From Ciona intestinalis (Eukaryota > Chordata > Ascidiacea > Phlebobranchia > Cionidae), in NCBI RefSeq assembly GCF_000224145.3, contig NW_004190426.2, positions 1 to 64,000 on the forward strand: DNA of 64,000 nucleotides, written 5' to 3'. Below, one piece after another: positions 24,801 to 34,898 of the stretch. The position numbers were made by a program, and so were the translations under genes. The notes beneath the pieces were generated by a model. That model was given only the letters and a program-made list of their open reading frames with translations, was not told the origin of the DNA and made no database searches. The stretch's first letter is position 1. Each line of letters begins with the position of its first letter.

Positions 24801-27800
24801 TGAAGTGGCTTGCGTTGATCCAGAGGTTTGTTACGCGATCTGTCAAAGTTCCACGGGGTGTTCAAACATTGCGTTCCCTCGGTTGGTGCTGGGAGTGATG
24901 CCAACAGGTATTTTGTGTAAAAATCAACTGGGAACACTGAGGAAATATGTGTCATAATATGAGAGAATGACAGTCGTTATAACTCCACCATCAAGGGAAA
25001 AAGGGAATATTATTATAATGCTTATAATAATAGTAGTTTGGGGTAAGATGGAATAGTATTAGAACCTAAATCCCATATTTCCTGATCGTGTTTTGAACAA
25101 TTAACAGTTTTCGAGTGGTAAGGATGCAGGTGTGTATTTCTGTAAATATTCTTTGTTTATTACAAAATGTAAAAAGAGAAAAGAAAATGAAATTGAAAAC
25201 GTGTACCATCTTTCCCCACAAAACATGGGTGACATTATAATCAATAAAACAATATTGCGAGGATAAATAAGTTGCATTTATTCAATGTTATCCATAGTAG
25301 TGATATACACGGGTGGCTTGTAACGCAACACTGTAATATTACAACCAACACCAACCTTAACATCCACAGGCGCGCGAGGGTTAATGATGGCTGTGATGAT
25401 CGCTGCGCTAATGAGCGACCTCGATTCAATATTTAACAGGTAAAGTATCGGAATTGTTTCACTGTGGATCATGTTGTTGTTATTGTGTGGTGTAGGAGGT
25501 TTAATACCTGTGGTATAATGTGGTTTTGCTACCACACAAGAATAAATAAGTTACATTAATTAAATGTATGTATAAGAGGTTTGCCTTATAGTGGTGTTTA
25601 ATTGGTAGCACCTTGGGTGTTGGGGTAATAGACCTACATCCCAGGTCTCAGGTGTGCCTCACTGATGAACCTCACCCTTATAGAATAGAATCTCTATTAT
25701 TGAGTGTCTATAAACTGCCTCAGTGGGGTCTAGATGGTAGCACCCTGGATGTTAGGGTAATAGACCTACATCCCAGGTCTCAGGTGTGCCTCACTGAAGA
25801 CCTCACCCATATAAAATAGAATCTTTATTATTGAGTGTCCATAAACTGCCTCAGTGGGGTCTAGATGGTAGCACCCTGGGTGTTGGGGTAATAGACCTAC
25901 ATCCCAGGTCTCAGGTGTGCCTCACTGAAGACCTCACCCATATAAAATAGAATCTTTATTATTGAGTGTCCATAAACTGCCTCAGTGGGGTCTAGATGGT
26001 AGCACCCTGGGTGTTAGGGTAATAGACCTACATTCCAGGTCTCAGGTGTGCCTCACTGAAGACCTCACCCATTTAAAATAGAATCTCCATTATTAGGTGC
26101 CTATAAACTGCCTCAGTGGGGTCTAGATAGTAGCACCCTGGGTGTTGGGGTAATATAATCTCAGGTCCCATGGCGTGCCTCACTGAAGACCTCACTTTCA
26201 TATAATAGAATGTGCATGAACTGCATATAAACTGTTTCAGTGGGGTCTAATACCTGTACACATTATACTATTTCTATAGTTCAAGCACAATATTCACAAT
26301 CGATATTTGGAAACGAGTGATCCGACCAAAATGTTCCGTTCGTGAAATGATGTTGGTTGGCAGGTTATGGGTGCTGGTGATGGTGGGGTTGAGTATTGCA
26401 TGGGTGAGTAATTCAACTATGTGTATGGTAGTGTTTATGTAGTGGTTGGTTAGGACTTTAGACAAGCATCATGGTTAACATGTATCAGCTAAGATACTTA
26501 TGATCTATGCCAACAGAACACCCGTGTTATAACGACTGTCGTTGCCCCGCCATGCGAGGATAAATAAGTTACATTCGTGGTAATTAGTAAGCGGGCACGA
26601 GGTGTATGAAACAGAACACCCGTGTTATAACGACTGTCATTGCCCCGCCATGCGAGGATAAATAAGTTACATACGTGGTAACTTGTAAGCGGGCATGAGG
26701 TGTATGAAACAGAAAACCCGTGTTATAACGACTGTCGTTGCCCCGCTATGCGAGGATAAATAAGTTACATACAGGGTAATTCGTAAGCGAGCACGAGGTG
26801 TATGAAACAGAACACCCGTGTTATAACGACTGTCGTTGCCCCGCCATGCGAGGATAAATAAGTTACATACGTGGTAACTTGTAAGCGAGCACGAGGTGTA
26901 TGAAACAGAACACCCGTGTTATAACGACTGTCGTTGCCCCGCCATGCGAGGATAAATAAGTTACATACGTGGTAACTTGTAAGCGGGCATGAGGTGTATG
27001 AAACAGAAAACCCGTGTTATAACGACTGTCGTTGCCCCGCTATGCGAGGATAAATAAGTTACATACGTGGTAATTCGTAAGCGAGCACGAGGTGTATGAA
27101 ACAGAACACCCGTGTTATAACGACTATCGTTGCCCCGCCATGCGAGGATAAATAAGTTACATACGTGGTAACTTGTAAGCGGGCATGAGGTGTATGAAAC
27201 AGAAAACCCGTGTTATAACGACTGTCGTTGCCCCGCCATGCCAGGATAAATAAGTTACATACGTGGTAACTTGTAAGTGGGCACGAAGTGTATGAAACAG
27301 AACATCCGTGTTTTAACAACTGTCGTTGCCCCGCCATGCCAGGATAAATAAGTTACATACGTGGTAACTTGTAAGCGGGCACGAGGTATATGAAACAGAA
27401 CACTCGTGTTTTAACAACTGTCGTTGCCCCGCCATGCCAGGATAAATAAGTTACATACGTGGTAACTAGTAAGCGGGCACGAGGTGTATAAAACAGAACA
27501 CTCATGTTATAACAACTGTCATTGCCTCACCATGCGAAGATAAATAAGTTACATCTGTGGTAACTTGTAAGCGGGCACGAGGTATATGAAACAGAACACT
27601 CGTGTTTTAACAACTGTCGTTGCCCCGCCATGCCAGGATAAATAAGTTACATACGTGGTAACTTGTAAACGGGCACGAGGTGTATGAAACAAAACACCCG
27701 TGGTATAACCACTGTCGTTGCCCCGCCATGCCAGGATAAATAAGTTACATACGTGGTAACTTGTAAACGGGCACGAGGTGTATGAAACAGAACACCCATG

Positions 27801-29705
27801 TTATAACCACTGTCGTTGCCCGCAAAGATAAATACATTACATTCTTTCAATTATAAACATCAAAACCGACCTTAGGTCCCCGTTATGCTTCTGCTTCAAG
27901 ATGGCCAACTATTCCTTACGATCCAGGAGATCAGCGGTTACCTCTCCCCGCCCATTGCTGCAATATTCCTACTTGGCGTTTTCTGGAAGCGCTGTAATGA
28001 AAAGGTGAAGTAACTAATATGTGTGTTGGAAATGATAAACTAACATGGGAATGAAAACCATGTGTTTGTCACCTTGGAGAAAATATGCATTATCTATCAT
28101 GTATTTAAATCAGGGGGTCTCAAACAATCCGCACCATTTGTTCCTCTTGATCTGTTTAAGTACCACACAACAACATAAGCACCACATTTGATGACTGATA
28201 CTGATATATGTTCCTGCGCACACTTAACGAGCATTAACTCACAGTGATCACTAATGGGTTGTAGCTCTGATCTAAATCCCAGGTCCCATGGCATGCCTCA
28301 CTGTAGGACCTCACCCATATATAACAACATTGTATTCACCCAGGGAGCTTTCTGGGGTTTAATGGCCGGGTTCGTGGTCGGCATCGTTCGAATGATTATC
28401 GTGTTCTCTTTCCAAAGTCAAGCCGGAAACTGTTTGGTACCAGACACGAGGTACGGGGTTCAAATACCGGTGATGGTGTTTATGCGTCGCTGGGTGTTAC
28501 GTAATATTAATGAATGTAAATTGTTTATTCTTGTGTGGCGAGGCAACGACAGCCTGCTTGAGTCCCACAACAGTTGAGTCGCATTTACCCTGAAGAAATG
28601 TTTACAACAAAATTTTTACATTAACGAAATGCGTAGCTTTGCAGTACCACTTTATATTTTTGTCGAGTTTTATAATATTTCTATCCCCCAGACCTCAGTG
28701 GTATCATGACTTCATCACGAAGATCAACTTCATGTATTACGCAATAATCATATTCTTCACCACCATTATTGTGGCTGTGGTTGTCAGTTTGTGCACCAAG
28801 AAACCTCCAAGCAGATTGGTAAGTAGTGGGCGTCGCAACTTTGATTGTTTGATGAATCTTGGGTGACATGGTATCAAATCTGTAATATTTGGTCTGAAGT
28901 TTTGAAAAGTTTGCAACAAAGTGGCAAAAAGTGGGAGTTTTTGTAAAACAACGTTTGAACTTTGACTTTAAAAATTTCCTACTTTCTGATTGTATATTTT
29001 AAATAAAACTGACATTAACATAGAAATAATATTATTTAGCTCAAGCGGTCCACCTGGTGGTCAAGATTTTTATCGGAGCCTCGTACGGATAATTTAGAGG
29101 AGGAGATCGCGATGAAACCACTGGATGAAAAAGCAGAGTTGGAAGCTAATCAGGGTGGGTTGGGGGGAGGGGTGTTGTTGGGGGGGGGGGTGTTGTTGAG
29201 GGTACAAAAGGTTAATATGATATGGCGTAATTTAATTGAATACAAATTAAAAGGTTTAGGAGTATTTGGCCTGAAAGAGAATATGGGTAAATGTATGTAG
29301 AGTTAAACAAGTGATCTTAATTTTTTTTGGTTTAAAAATATTTTGGGCTTTGAGGAGTTTGATTGTAATGTAATTAGGAATATGAGAAAAGCTGGAATAC
29401 GGGGGTTGGTTTTTCAGGTGTTACAGGGGTTTAGGAAGAAGAAACTGGAAAATGTGTGAAATCTAAACAATAATAATTATTATGACATCACAGAGAAAAA
29501 AACGTTATGCAAGCGAGGATACGACTGGTTTTGTGGTTATAGCGCCACCCAGCAGCCAGAAGAAGAAGGCAACAACCGTGAAAAACTTCGTAAAATTACG
29601 AGCATCGAACAGGACAAGAGAGCAAAGAGACTTTTACAAGTTCTGCTCGTTTTAGTGATTTCGGCAGGCGTTTATATTTTCGGTTACTTTGGGGCTCCAC
29701 AATAA
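15847..29705 (+). CDS. SLC5A3: Sodium/myo-inositol-type cotransporter of the SLC5 family, complete, 17 exons
   Basis: A Na+-coupled solute symporter of the plasma membrane; by resemblance it carries myo-inositol, an osmolyte. Exons: 15847-15966, 17084-17155, 19066-19170, 19546-19605, 21785-21889, 22122-22308, 22732-22818, 23661-23785, 24174-24309, 24800-24907, 25370-25439, 26280-26403, 27876-28004, 28344-28450, 28692-28818, 29040-29154 and 29494-29705. They total 1989 nt, all in phase, or 662 residues; SGLT1 has 664. Family signatures are GYFLAGRTM (about 52-60), [15 protein letters not shown] (about 71-85), [25 protein letters not shown] with [12 protein letters not shown] (about 270-292), and [20 protein letters not shown] (about 375-395). 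The EHFIG, QTPAS and SDLDSIF versions match SMIT1 better than SGLT1, which has SGHFVG and SSLTSIF. The C-terminus (DWFCGY, final TM ending GYFGAPQ) fits SMIT too. ATG 15847 is the first in-frame start; another lies at M16. The substrate is inferred. Confidence 0.93.
16225..16950. mobile_element. Long palindromic (foldback-type) element in SLC5 intron 1
   Basis: Outer arms: 16247-16300 (GGCATACCAACGAAAAATCA ... TTAAATGTGAC) and 16887-16947 (GTCACATTTGAACG ... TTTTCGTTGGTACACAC) are inverted copies. Inner arms (TTCCCATAAGAAATAA with GATCGTTCCTTGTTTCTAAA near 16430-16470; TTTAGAAACTAGAAACGGTC with TTCTTATGGGAAATCC near 16745-16795) continue the palindrome to a centre near 16600. There is no coding capacity. 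Confidence 0.7.
17276..17384 (+). repeat. Single 98-bp SINE-tail unit
   Basis: A solo unit (TTACATACAATAATTGTTTT, GGTGTATGTTACAGAACACA, AACGATTGTCGTTACCCCGC, GAGGATAAATAAGTTACATA) lies in SLC5 intron 2 and is more diverged than array members. Confidence 0.75.
17385..18487. other. SLC5 intron 2 interior; no gene seen
   Basis: It has a 35-base direct duplication at about 17405-17465 (TGTTAAAAATAAATTAAAAC repeated). A run of open frame at 17467-17829 has no splice support or recognisable protein. A MITE-like fragment with AAGTTGGGACGCGGGGCAAG lies near 17960. Confidence 0.5.
18488..19030 (+). mobile_element. SINE body followed by a 98-bp tail array (about 4 units)
   Basis: The body (ACCATTGTGGGAATCGG, AACTTAACAGTAATTGCTCC, TAGTGGTCACTAATGGGCTG) is followed after a poly-A patch by four tandem tail units to 19027. 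It shows SINE body and satellite array as one continuous unit, in SLC5 intron 2 just before exon 3. Confidence 0.85.
20403..20725 (+). repeat. Dispersed repeat C, copy 2 (SLC5 intron 4)
   Basis: The second copy of the repeat at 14812-15095. It carries an extra segment (GGCTTTGACGCGCGTTTTAT) absent from copy 1. Confidence 0.7.
20892..21341 (+). mobile_element. hAT-like MITE with about 30-bp TIRs and 8-bp target duplication, copy 1
   Basis: The left end CAGAGTCGTATAAACACCGA then GTAGTCCAAC and the right end GTTGGACTACTCGGTATTTC then TATGGCTCTG are inverted repeats. The 8 bases ATGCCGAC flank both sides. An 8-bp duplication and a CAG-type terminus are typical of hAT elements. It is about 450 bp, non-autonomous, in SLC5 intron 4. 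Confidence 0.85.
21953..22075 (-). repeat. Dispersed repeat, inverted partner of 13454-13560
   Basis: It reads CTGCTTATCCACACACTGCA, ATAGCTTCAGCAACTCGACT, GTGGGCACGGGGGTGGCAAC in SLC5 intron 5. It matches the reverse complement of the intergenic copy. Confidence 0.7.
22856..23307 (+). mobile_element. SINE cluster in SLC5 intron 7: minus tail units, then a full SINE interrupted by a gap
   Basis: About 1.4 tail units in minus orientation (22856-22995) are followed by a plus-strand SINE. Its head is the clearest in the window: CCGTGCCGTGGCATAGTGGT (A box TGGCATAGTGG) and GGGTTCAAGGCTC (B box). It runs through the body to a tail ending near 23295. The assembly gap 23142-23191 falls inside the body, probably a repeat-induced break. 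Confidence 0.85.
23142..23191. other. Assembly gap (50 N)
   Basis: A run of N within the SINE of SLC5 intron 7. The size looks nominal. No exon of the SLC5 gene is affected. Confidence 0.99.
23903..24135 (+). mobile_element. SINE, plus orientation, with shortened tail (SLC5 intron 8)
   Basis: Head TGCCCATGGCTCAGTGGTTG, B-box region GGGTTCAAAACTC, body TTGGGCAAGACACTTAACGG and CACTAATGGGTTGTCCAAAT. The tail unit is internally deleted, jumping from ACAAAATTAC to AAACAGAACACC. It lies directly upstream of exon 9. Confidence 0.8.
25031..25220. mobile_element. MITE, family A, diverged (SLC5 intron 10)
   Basis: The ends TAGTAGTTTGGGGTAAGATG and GTGTACCATCTTTCCCCACA are degenerate inverted repeats. 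The interior TTCCTGATCGTGTTTTGAAC matches other copies. Confidence 0.7.
25592..26250 (+). repeat. 131-bp tandem array, 5 units (SLC5 intron 11)
   Basis: The phrase GGTAGCACC occurs at 25603, 25736, 25867, 25998 and about 26129; the last four are exactly 131 bases apart. Each unit continues CATCCCAGGTCTCAGGTGTG, CACTGAAGACCTCACCCATA, TAAAATAGAATCT and AAACTGCCTCAGTGGGGTCT. Single dispersed copies occur elsewhere (1755, 19700-19800, 28265, 40430, 47590, 49810, 52120, 56520). Confidence 0.9.
26515..27842 (+). repeat. 98-bp tandem array, about 13.5 units, with a 294-bp higher-order repeat (SLC5 intron 12)
   Basis: The period is 98: GATAAATAAG at 26558, then 26656 and onward. Variants GGGCATGAGG with AGAAAACCCG recur in units near 26690, 26984 and 27178. 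The first two are 294 bases apart, so a three-monomer block was duplicated. The array fills almost all of the intron between exons 12 and 13. Confidence 0.92.
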
Positions 29706-31692
29706 GAGGGGTCTGTTGTGTACCATGAAGGAATAGAAAAAGTTTCAAACAATTAATATTTTTATAACCTTATGGGTAAGATCATTTATTTTAATTACAA
29801 AATGCACACAATGATGTTTTATCAACAGAATGCGGTAATAGTATAAACTTATTTAACTCTTCATTATTTTTCCATATTATGTTTTGTCGTAAAAACTTCG
29901 TTATCTTAGTTTTGAAGACAGAGTTATCTCATTTAAAGAGATAAATAAGTTTATGTTTTGCTCACTGTTAGTTGTTAATTGCAATACAGTTATAATGGAA
30001 AAAAAGATGAACTTCGAATACACGTTTTTTACGTAGGGTTAGATTTATCATTCAATCTCTACTCCATACGTTGAGTGTTTGTACAAAAACAGGCTTAGAT
30101 GCCTGTAAGGAGATCTGTAAACATAAAACACTGTAGCTACCACAGTGAGATTTGAACCTGGGATCTCCCGGTTTTAATATACACACAGAACTGTAGTTGC
30201 AATACGAACTACCTATGTTGAGCCTTGAACCAACCCCCTCCAACTTTCAAAATGGTGCTGTGAAAATAAAAACATTATAAGAGGTACTCAAGTAGTGACT
30301 GTGACAACATTCAAGGTACCCGTGTCATAATGCTCATGTTGTAACCATTGTGGTGAAACAATGAATATTGTTGCATCATTAATCTTCAAAAGTTGTTATA
30401 TAGTAGCGTTGTAAGTTGGGCATGAATGTGGAAAATTCAGTTAAAGGAAATTACTCGGCAAATCAAAGTGTTGCCAGGCGACCCCGTAACTTTACGCCAG
30501 TGCAAGTGGCCACCATTAGGTGGCAGCAACTTGAATGTTGGGGTAACAGAGTTAAACCCAAGGTCCCACACTGTGTCGTTGTAGGAGCTCACCTATATAG
30601 AACACATTCTACAATAATCGAATATCTTTCATTTATTGCACAACCTTGCCACTTTTACACCACAATCTACTAAAGCCGATAAAATCATTGTAGGAATATT
30701 TGTTTCTATTTAACATAGAGATAACATTGAGGGCAAAATATTTATCATAGAATGCATCTGAATACATATATAGCAATAATTTCAGAAATCAATTATTGCT
30801 ATATATGTATTCATGCAGAAGTTACTTTGCAAACTATTTCAAAGGTAAATTTAACGTTGGGATCAGGTGTTAATCACTCAAGTTGCGAAACTTAAAAACG
30901 GTGAAGGTTTTCTAAATAGTGAACACGAACCATGATATATATTAACATTTCTGAATCTGCAGAAAACTCCGCAATAAATAAAAATATCAACAGAAAAGTA
31001 AATTCATGGTTTAAGACAAATGTGCATGAAAAAAAAAGTAAAAGCGTGGCAATAAAAAGTTCGGAATCCCGTGATCTTGAATATTAAACTCTATAACATT
31101 TCCCAAACAAAATATACAACAACAACAACGTTTATGGCGTTGACAAAATACCCGTTTTATAATTTGATGTCTTTTTATAAATATTGCACAATTTTAACAT
31201 TTTCAGATAAAAATTCATTAACCCGTTTAAATTTCTCTAGAATGTGATTTGTATTGTTTAATCACAATGAAGCATTGTCTCCAAACAAACCACGAGTGTT
31301 ATAACAAACACTGGTGAGGGTGAATCAACAAATGCTAAAAATATGGCAGTTTTGTGACATCATAATTACTGTTATTTTTACTAATTTGAGGAAAAATTTG
31401 ACATTTTTATTGAATATTTAGTGTGAAAGGGGTTTTCTGACAATTGTTTCTTCTTTTATCTTAAAGGATTCACAGTTTGTGTTTAATTTAAACTGTCAGC
31501 CGTTTAAGCTTACTAAATACACAATTGCTAGAAAATCTCTTTCACACTTATTTTAGTCGAAATTCTTAAAATTATCTATAAATATATCGTTGGCACCAAT
31601 GTTGGTTTCTGACGTAAAAACTGAATATACTTTCTTTAAACATAGAAATAGAACAAGTTGAAAAAATCCCTCTACATCGCCACCATGTGGAA
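29706..31692. other. Intergenic between SLC5 and LYSMD3-like genes
   Basis: It holds the SLC5 3' UTR, an unassigned repeat-like stretch at 30080-30240, a degraded 131-bp-family segment near 30520-30600 and a near-perfect hairpin at 30753-30817. I see no coding exon. Confidence 0.5.
30753..30817. other. Long near-perfect hairpin (23-bp stem, 9-nt loop)
   Basis: The arm TGAATACATATATAGCAATA then ATT and the arm AATTATTGCTATATATGTAT then TCA pair completely around the loop TCAGAAATC; flanking TGCA extends the stem. It is about 1.05 kb past the SLC5 stop. It could be a miRNA precursor, an RNA-processing structure or a tiny MITE. Confidence 0.6.
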
Positions 31693-33184
31693 CTATCTAC
31701 CGGATGGAGTTGTTGGGATTTCTATGTTGGTCATGTGATAATACTCGTACCCACCGAGAATCATAAAAAGAAAGAAAATTGCGAGAAACCCGAGCAGTAG
31801 TACCCACCACTTTACCCCCCAATCAGCCCCGTTACAATCATCCTTACCACCAGGTGGGGGTAGAGGTCGATACCCAATCGAACCCAGCGACGAAACAACT
31901 TCTTCTAACACCTCGTTCCTTTCACCCAAGGCGTCGCTGCTTCGAACAGTTTTTCGAATTTCTTTGTCAAGTTTTTTAAGAAATTTATTCGCCTCGTTGC
32001 GCGTGGTTGCTGGGTTGTGATTGGTCGAGCTGGTTAGCAACGAAATATTCTCCGAGCTTTCGGAGGACTCAATTTCTTGGTTCTCGTTCGTATAAACATC
32101 GTCACTCTGGCTCCCTCTAATGGATGTGGTGACAGGGCGTCGCTTCGTTTCTTCTTCAATCTCGGTTAACAAACCGTGACGTTTCACGGGGATCTTTAAG
32201 TGACGCAGAGCGTAGAAATCTTGTTCCCGAATAAGGTTGTTCGCACGTTTGATGTCGTTTAACTGAAAAGCATAAATTTGTTAGTTTATTCATAGGTAAC
32301 CGTAACATGTTACGTGAATCTCGCTCTGATGGAATATTGTTGGATGATTGTTAGGTGCAATACATTAAACGTTTTACAAAAATTGGGGAATTGATTAATG
32401 ATTATCCTTTGGCAGGTATCAAGTAGAATGCATTTAAGTTAATTTTGAGCTATTTTGCAACTTAGAGTGACCAATGCTTGAATGAATTAGAAGTAATATT
32501 GCGAAGTTTAAGTTTAACCAGAGTTTGCGTTTTCCCCGGACACGCAGAGTGCTACAACCCGTTAGTCACCACTAGGGTGGGGCAATGTCTGTTAGGTGTC
32601 TTGCTAAAGGATGAATATTGGTTTATATCGGTTACAAAATATGGACCAATAAACCTGGTTTTCTTAAGCCACAATGCAAGCACCTAAACCACGGCACTGG
32701 TCTACCTCTACACTTTAAAGTGAGTATAAAACTTAAACCACAAAAATATCAAACTCTTGTGTCGTGATTTACGTTAGAGCTTGAGGAACCCCAGCTTTTA
32801 CAACTTTGGCACATTCTTGACTACAACGCATGTTTAGAGTGATTACAAAGTTAAACCACAGAATTTTTGGGATATATAACTTACAGTGCATCCATACAAC
32901 AATGCAAACGACTGTAACGTGTCTGTTGGTAGGATTTCACGCTCCAGGAACACGACATCATCCGGTGGTGCGCGTTCGCTCATGTACGACTGATTGCTAC
33001 CGCCCCCTCGTGGTCGTAAATGTGTGAGTTCTGTGACATCATCAATGGCACCATTGTCGACACTGTTGGTGAATATTCTCGCTGCCCCGTTCATATCTGT
33101 CGGGCTCGACGCGGCACGTCCACCCACATTATTGTGGTTCGAGTTGAAGTTTCGGTTCGCAACTTTTATCAGGTTTTTATCCAT
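31693..33184 (-). CDS. LYSMD3: LysM-domain single-pass membrane protein (LYSMD3/LYSMD4-like), complete
   Basis: Two exons: 33184-32885 (ATG at 33184; 100 codons, donor GTAAGT) and 32262-31693 (phase 0), giving 289 residues, close to vertebrate LYSMD3/4 (about 300). The LysM domain spans residues about 84-126 and is split by the intron: ILPTDTLQSFALLYGCT, then LNDIKRANNLIREQDFYALR and HLKIPV, the usual T-L-Q-S-x-A-x-x-Y-G-x-T and IKRANNL pattern. A Ser/Glu-rich cytosolic-type linker follows, and one transmembrane helix at about 252-275 (WWVLLLGFLAIFFLFMILGG). Vertebrate relatives are Golgi/membrane proteins; LYSMD3 has been linked to chitin recognition. I cannot separate LYSMD3 from LYSMD4. 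Confidence 0.9.
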
Positions 33185-33327
33185 TCCATTTGGAGGTTTT
33201 AGTTAAATTAAAGATAGTTTGTGATTAGGGTGAAAAATTAATAAAAACCTGTAAAGGGATGAATTATTTAAACATTTATATAAGTTATATTTAAGTTATA
33301 AACTTTTACAATCCGGCACTCATATTG

Positions 33328-33728
33328 GGTAATCCTTTAGCTGGTGATACCCACTGTATAATTTTTTTTTTTAAAAACTCGGGCGTTCGTGTCGAAAATT
33401 AACTTTGAAAGTGCGCGAAAACATGCTTCGTCACCGTAATTCGTCTGATTTGCGTAAGGTTAACGATTTATTACGTCACAATCGCGGTCTGTTACGTCAC
33501 AATAGTGGTATATTACATAAGTTACCGGACGTTATAACCTTGTTTTTTCCCACTGTTTTAACGTAGAAATCAAATGTAACAAAACGCATTATATGACGTA
33601 ATAATCCAACCTTGGTTTAATCCATGACGACTGGTGTGGAAAATACGGTGACGCAGCTCGATTTCGCTCACTAAGGAACATTTTGAAACCAAAATTTCAG
33701 GTGGCCACCAGCTAAAGGATTACCCTCA
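33328..33728. mobile_element. MITE, family D (TIR GGGTAATCCTTTAGCTGGTG), target duplication TCATATT
   Basis: The left end GGGTAATCCTTTAGCTGGTG and the right end CACCAGCTAAAGGATTACCC are exact 20-base inverted repeats about 400 bases apart. CTCATATT is found immediately outside both ends (7 or 8 bases, depending on one shared C). The interior has several GTCACCGTAA/TGACGTAA motifs and no coding frame. It lies just upstream of the LYSMD3-like start. Confidence 0.88.
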
Positions 33729-34693
33729 TATTGTTGGACGATTCTCGTTGCATCGTAACAGAATGCACCAGGTGCAACTAAATATTCAACAAATGAAAAC
33801 CAAATCCAACTAATGTTGTACCGAGATGCCAGTTACATCCCAACAGTACTAGTGCTACATCAGGCCATGATGCATTGATACTAATAAGTAAGTTAAAAAC
33901 AAACCTAATTTAAAAGCAGGTAGACTTTAATATTAATTCACAAAAGTTTCTAAAATTTAATATATATAAGTTTAATATTTAAATCAAAGAATAAATTTAG
34001 TTTACAAGTTACACACATTCTGTCTCATTTCAAAACTTTCATTTGTAAAAAAACAATCATCGTGACGTAAACGTGTAGACAAATATCTTTCTAGGCAAAA
34101 TAAACAAAATCTGAGTCGAAATTTCATTAAAAACTCGCTAAAAATGGCTTTCTAACTGTTAATTATTGGCCAATTGTTAAGTTCCGCGAAAAACAATCAA
34201 CCGGACACAGCTGTGTGACATCACAATACCCAACAATGGGGAAGGCTACGTAACAATCGTACAGACACGAGTGGTTAGTTTCATAGAAACATTATTTGAA
34301 TCAAAGAAATTTGAAATATTTGAGATTTAAATTCACTATCACAGTCCGTGGTAAGGATATTTACACAAAATATTTCGATTAATAAATCTAACTGTTCCAT
34401 CTTCGCGTGGCAAAGCAAGGGCAGTCGCTATTTTTTTTCATTATTTAAAAAAACAAGAGAGTTAAGCTCTAATGAAAGAGCACGTTTTATATTAAGGTGA
34501 ATGATAAAGACGAAGGTACATTTTTAAGCATCTTTTGTAAACAATAGGCGTGGAATCAACGTGGTATATTGATATGTGAATAGAGTGTCTGAATTTATGT
34601 TGGTGGCATCAGATAAAAGTAATCAAAACAGTCGCCAAAGTCAATGCTCTGAGCTGAATACTTTATAAATACCATGTATGCATGTACACATAT

Positions 34694-34884
34694 GACGGGG
34701 TTGGGAAGAATAGGACACCTATTCACTCTATTTTCTGGTTCCATTACGTAGTAAACAAAGATCATTCAAAGAATTATACAACCGTATCCTCACGACTTTA
34801 ATATACCGTTGTTAAATGTTTAAAACACGCTCAGGATATTTAGATATTCTGTGCTAAAGGTGTCCCATCTTCTCCCGCCATGCT
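34694..34884. mobile_element. MITE, family A
   Basis: The left end GGGGTTGGGAAGAATAGGAC and the right end AGGTGTCCCATCTTCTCCCG. The interior TTCCATTACGTAGTAAACAA and TTAAATGTTTAAAACACGCT matches the other copies. It is next to the hAT-like MITE copy 2. Confidence 0.75.
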
Positions 34885-34898
34885 TCGGCTATACCCAG

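Noticed and set aside
26515-27842. CRISPR-like regular repeats
   Set aside because: The units are contiguous 98-bp monomers without unique spacers, in a eukaryotic intron.
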